NCBI GenBank assembly: GCA_958436175.1
Contig: CAUBJF010000007.1
Coordinates: 101,090 to 165,089, forward strand
DNA from: an uncultured Muribaculaceae bacterium
GTDB lineage: Bacteria > Bacteroidota > Bacteroidia > Bacteroidales > Muribaculaceae
Length of the DNA stretch: 64,000 nucleotides
Direction of reading: 5' to 3'
The translations under genes were made by a program, and so were the position numbers. Below the pieces are notes generated by a model, which was not told the origin of the DNA, searched no databases, and saw only the letters and a program-made list of their open reading frames with translations. Positions 62,072 to 64,000 of the stretch are shown here, in pieces. Position 1 is the first letter of the stretch, and every line of letters begins with the position of its first letter.

Positions 62072-63775
62072 ATGAATAAGTTCAAAAAAATAATGCTTGC
62101 CGCGCTGCCTGCTCTCGTTCTTCTGACAGGCGCATGCAGCGACGACGACTACGAACCCCTGCCACTGCCTACCGACCTCCAGGCAAGTGCCGAAAATGTC
62201 CTCTTCCTCAAGACTGCGGGTACTGAGAAACTATATATCCAGAGCCCGTCGACACCTACTGTCACTACCGACGGCGCCGACTGGCTGACGGTGTCGACTC
62301 CGGCATACAACGGCGACAGCCGCCGCGTATATGCCATGGATCTCACCGTGAGCGAGAACTCCACTGTCGACACCCGTACGTCGGTACTCACCGTGTCGGC
62401 CGGTGGCAAGAGCGTGCAGGTCAACGTTATCCAGGCCAGCAGCGACGCTATCGCCTTCGCTTCGTCCACAATGGATGTCGCTGAAGCTGGCGGTCCCCTC
62501 GAAGTGCTCGTCAAGGCCACAGGCGAATATACCATCGAGGCTCCCTACTGGGCAACTGTCGAACAGTCGCGAGCTTATACCGAATCGACCATCAGGCTGA
62601 CCGTAGGTCCCAACAACACAGGTGCCGAACGTCGCGGCGACCTCCTGCTGACTCTTAAGGACGTTCCCGATGTCAGCACGGCCCTTACCCTTGTGCAGGC
62701 CGGTACGCTGACTCCCATCACACGTACTGCCAAGCAGATAGCAGCCGACATGTACGCCGGTTGGAACATCGGCAATACTCTCGAGGCCACAGGCGGCGAG
62801 ACTGCATGGGGCAACCCCAAGGTCAACCAGCGTCTCATCCACGGTCTTAAAGAAGCCGGATTCAATGCTGTCCGCATCCCCTGTTCGTGGAACCAGTACC
62901 TCGTCGCCGACGAGATGCCCTATACCATCAGTCCCGAATGGATGGCACGTGTGCATGAAGTAGTGGACTATATCGTCAGCGAAGACATGTACGCCATCCT
63001 CAATATCCACTGGGACGGCGGCTGGCTCGAGCAGAGTGCCAACGCAGCTTCGCAGGATGCCGTCAACATCAAGCAGAACGCCCTCTGGACACAGATTGCC
63101 AACGAATTCCGTACCTATGGCGACAAGCTTCTATTCGCCGGTTGCAACGAAGTCCGCAACGGTGACAACTGGGGTGACCCGCGTCCCGATGAACAGGCTG
63201 CCCTCGACAGCTACAACAAGACCTTTATCGATGCCGTCCGTGCTACCGGTGCCAACAACACCAACCGTACGCTCATCGTGCAGTCCTACTGCTGCAGCCC
63301 CTGGTCGGCACTGAACTACATGAATGTACCTTCCGATCCCACTCCCGACTGCCTGATGGTCGAAGTACACTGCTATGATCCGCAGTCCTTCACCCACCAT
63401 GCCGACCAGGATCAGTTCTGGGGATACCGGCAGGGATATGTTTCCGAGAACAAGAACCAGGAAGACTATATCGACGACCTCTTCAGCCGACTCCGCAACA
63501 AGTTTGTCGATGCAGGCTATCCAATCTGTCTGGGCGAATACGGTACAGTATCGCACTCCGTTACCGACCCGACTATCATGGCTTCCGAGTCATACTATCT
63601 CGAATATATCACCCGTGCCGCCAAGAACAACGGTCTGGTACCATTCTTCTGGGACAACGGTCTTCCCAATGTCGGCAACTTCGGTTTCATGAACCGTTCG
63701 AGCGGTGCTGTCGCTCTTCCTCACTTCCATGAAGGCATCATGAAGGGTGCAGCCGCCGGTCGCTATCCATTCTGA
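62072..63775 (+). CDS. BACON-GH5 endo-beta-glucanase lipoprotein (probable endo-xyloglucanase)
   Basis: The 567-residue surface lipoprotein has a lipobox (LLTGAC, C22) followed by SDDD. Two BACON-type Ig domains span about 35-122 and 123-212 (the motif WLTVS, and WATVEQS in the second). The GH5 catalytic domain (about 218-567) begins GWNIGNTLEATGGETAWGNP, typical of subfamily GH5_4. Acid/base is E360 in GCNE, the nucleophile is E489 in LGEYG, and AVRIPCSW and NIHWDGGW are also present. BoGH5A, the surface endo-xyloglucanase of Bacteroides ovatus, has the same BACON-GH5_4 plan. It would cut the polymer at the cell surface. A mixed-linkage glucanase is the main alternative. Last gene of the susC operon. 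Confidence 0.9.
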   Translation: MNKFKKIMLAALPALVLLTGACSDDDYEPLPLPTDLQASAENVLFLKTAGTEKLYIQSPSTPTVTTDGADWLTVSTPAYNGDSRRVYAMDLTVSENSTVDTRTSVLTVSAGGKSVQVNVIQASSDAIAFASSTMDVAEAGGPLEVLVKATGEYTIEAPYWATVEQSRAYTESTIRLTVGPNNTGAERRGDLLLTLKDVPDVSTALTLVQAGTLTPITRTAKQIAADMYAGWNIGNTLEATGGETAWGNPKVNQRLIHGLKEAGFNAVRIPCSWNQYLVADEMPYTISPEWMARVHEVVDYIVSEDMYAILNIHWDGGWLEQSANAASQDAVNIKQNALWTQIANEFRTYGDKLLFAGCNEVRNGDNWGDPRPDEQAALDSYNKTFIDAVRATGANNTNRTLIVQSYCCSPWSALNYMNVPSDPTPDCLMVEVHCYDPQSFTHHADQDQFWGYRQGYVSENKNQEDYIDDLFSRLRNKFVDAGYPICLGEYGTVSHSVTDPTIMASESYYLEYITRAAKNNGLVPFFWDNGLPNVGNFGFMNRSSGAVALPHFHEGIMKGAAAGRYPF

Positions 63776-63800
63776 TTCATAGGAAATCTTCAATAATTAT

Positions 63801-63832
63801 CAAGGCTCCCGTCCACCCGGCCGGGAGCCTTG
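63801..63832 (+). terminator. Terminator after the susC-GH5 operon
   Basis: The hairpin CAAGGCTCCCG...CCGGGAGCCTTG has an 11-12 bp stem and a short loop and lies 25 bases after the GH5 stop. It is followed by only a modest T content. Confidence 0.7.
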
Positions 63833-63880
63833 CTGTGTCAGTAAGTACCAAAAGAAAAGATGCTGACGGTTCATCAAGAA

Positions 63881-63917
63881 AAAAAGGGCGCAACCGGGTT
63901 GTCCGGCGCGCCCTTTT
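63881..63917. terminator. Second hairpin near the window end, possibly bidirectional
   Basis: AAAAGGGCGC...GCGCCCTTTTC pairs with an A-rich start and T-rich end. It could stop transcription arriving from the right on the minus strand. I see no supportable gene between 63776 and 64000. Confidence 0.6.
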
Positions 63918-64000
63918 CTGGGTCTATAGAACTTTAATTGAAAACTATTACTGTCCGCTAAACCATAAAATAGTGAGTCCAACTTCTTGAACGGCAGAAG

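Noticed and set aside
63800..63982. Short minus-strand open frame at the right end
   Set aside because: It spans two hairpins and has no domain or ribosome-binding context; it cannot be supported as a gene.
1..64000. CRISPR arrays, tRNA or rRNA genes, insertion sequences
   Set aside because: No regularly spaced short repeats, no clover-leaf or T-arm signatures, and no transposase or terminal inverted repeats were seen; the only long repeats are the RHS cores and the 97-bp gene start.

Overview
The window looks like a Bacteroidales chromosome, perhaps Muribaculaceae or a close relative; the family is a guess. The evidence is a SusC/SusD polysaccharide utilization locus (PUL) run by a hybrid two-component regulator, repeated TAnnTTTG -7 promoter boxes, surface lipoproteins with acidic residues after the lipobox cysteine, a TolC-free outer-membrane protein set, and housekeeping genes of Bacteroidetes type.

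Region 1 (1-8989) is an RHS polymorphic-toxin array. An RHS gene entering from the left carries toxin tip A. It is followed by two RHS fragments without signal peptides, which carry unrelated tips B and C. Each tip is followed by, or overlaps, a small gene that probably encodes immunity. The tips look like three different enzymes: a His/Cys permuted papain-like domain, an HExxH zinc peptidase, and an L,D-transpeptidase-like His/Cys domain. The GC-rich RHS core is nearly identical between copies, while the tips are AT-rich. A 97-bp copy of the start of the gene at 7985 lies behind cassette A, so every cassette is bracketed by homology that would allow tip exchange.

Region 2 (9012-24887) is housekeeping: a class A penicillin-binding protein, an outer-membrane protein, a tight lysS-gpsA-rlmN-pdxA-glycosyltransferase run, a GT32 glycosyltransferase, parE-coaD, a C-terminal processing protease and dnaX. 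Region 3 (24930-34754, all on the minus strand) holds a DUF4143 ATPase, a polysaccharide flippase, an OmpA-family protein, transketolase, an SGNH-like/MBOAT acyltransferase pair and rubrerythrin. Region 4 (34878-40997, plus strand) holds a porin, an ECF-like sigma factor, rmuC, a HipA-like kinase with a DUF3037 partner, rpsF-rpsR-rplI and a Cys-rich DUF2284 protein.

Region 5 (41053-63775) is a PUL that fits a compact xyloglucan utilization locus. On the minus strand are GH31 (with a PA14 insert), GH2 and GH3 in one operon, plus the hybrid two-component sensor. On the plus strand are SusC, SusD, two surface lipoproteins and a BACON-GH5 endoglucanase. The expected flow is surface cleavage by GH5, capture by SusD and the lipoproteins, import by SusC, and periplasmic removal of xylose (GH31), galactose (GH2) and glucose (GH3). 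Dyads containing or resembling GTTAAC lie upstream of all three PUL promoters and are candidate operators.

I saw no tRNA, rRNA, CRISPR array or recognisable insertion sequence.
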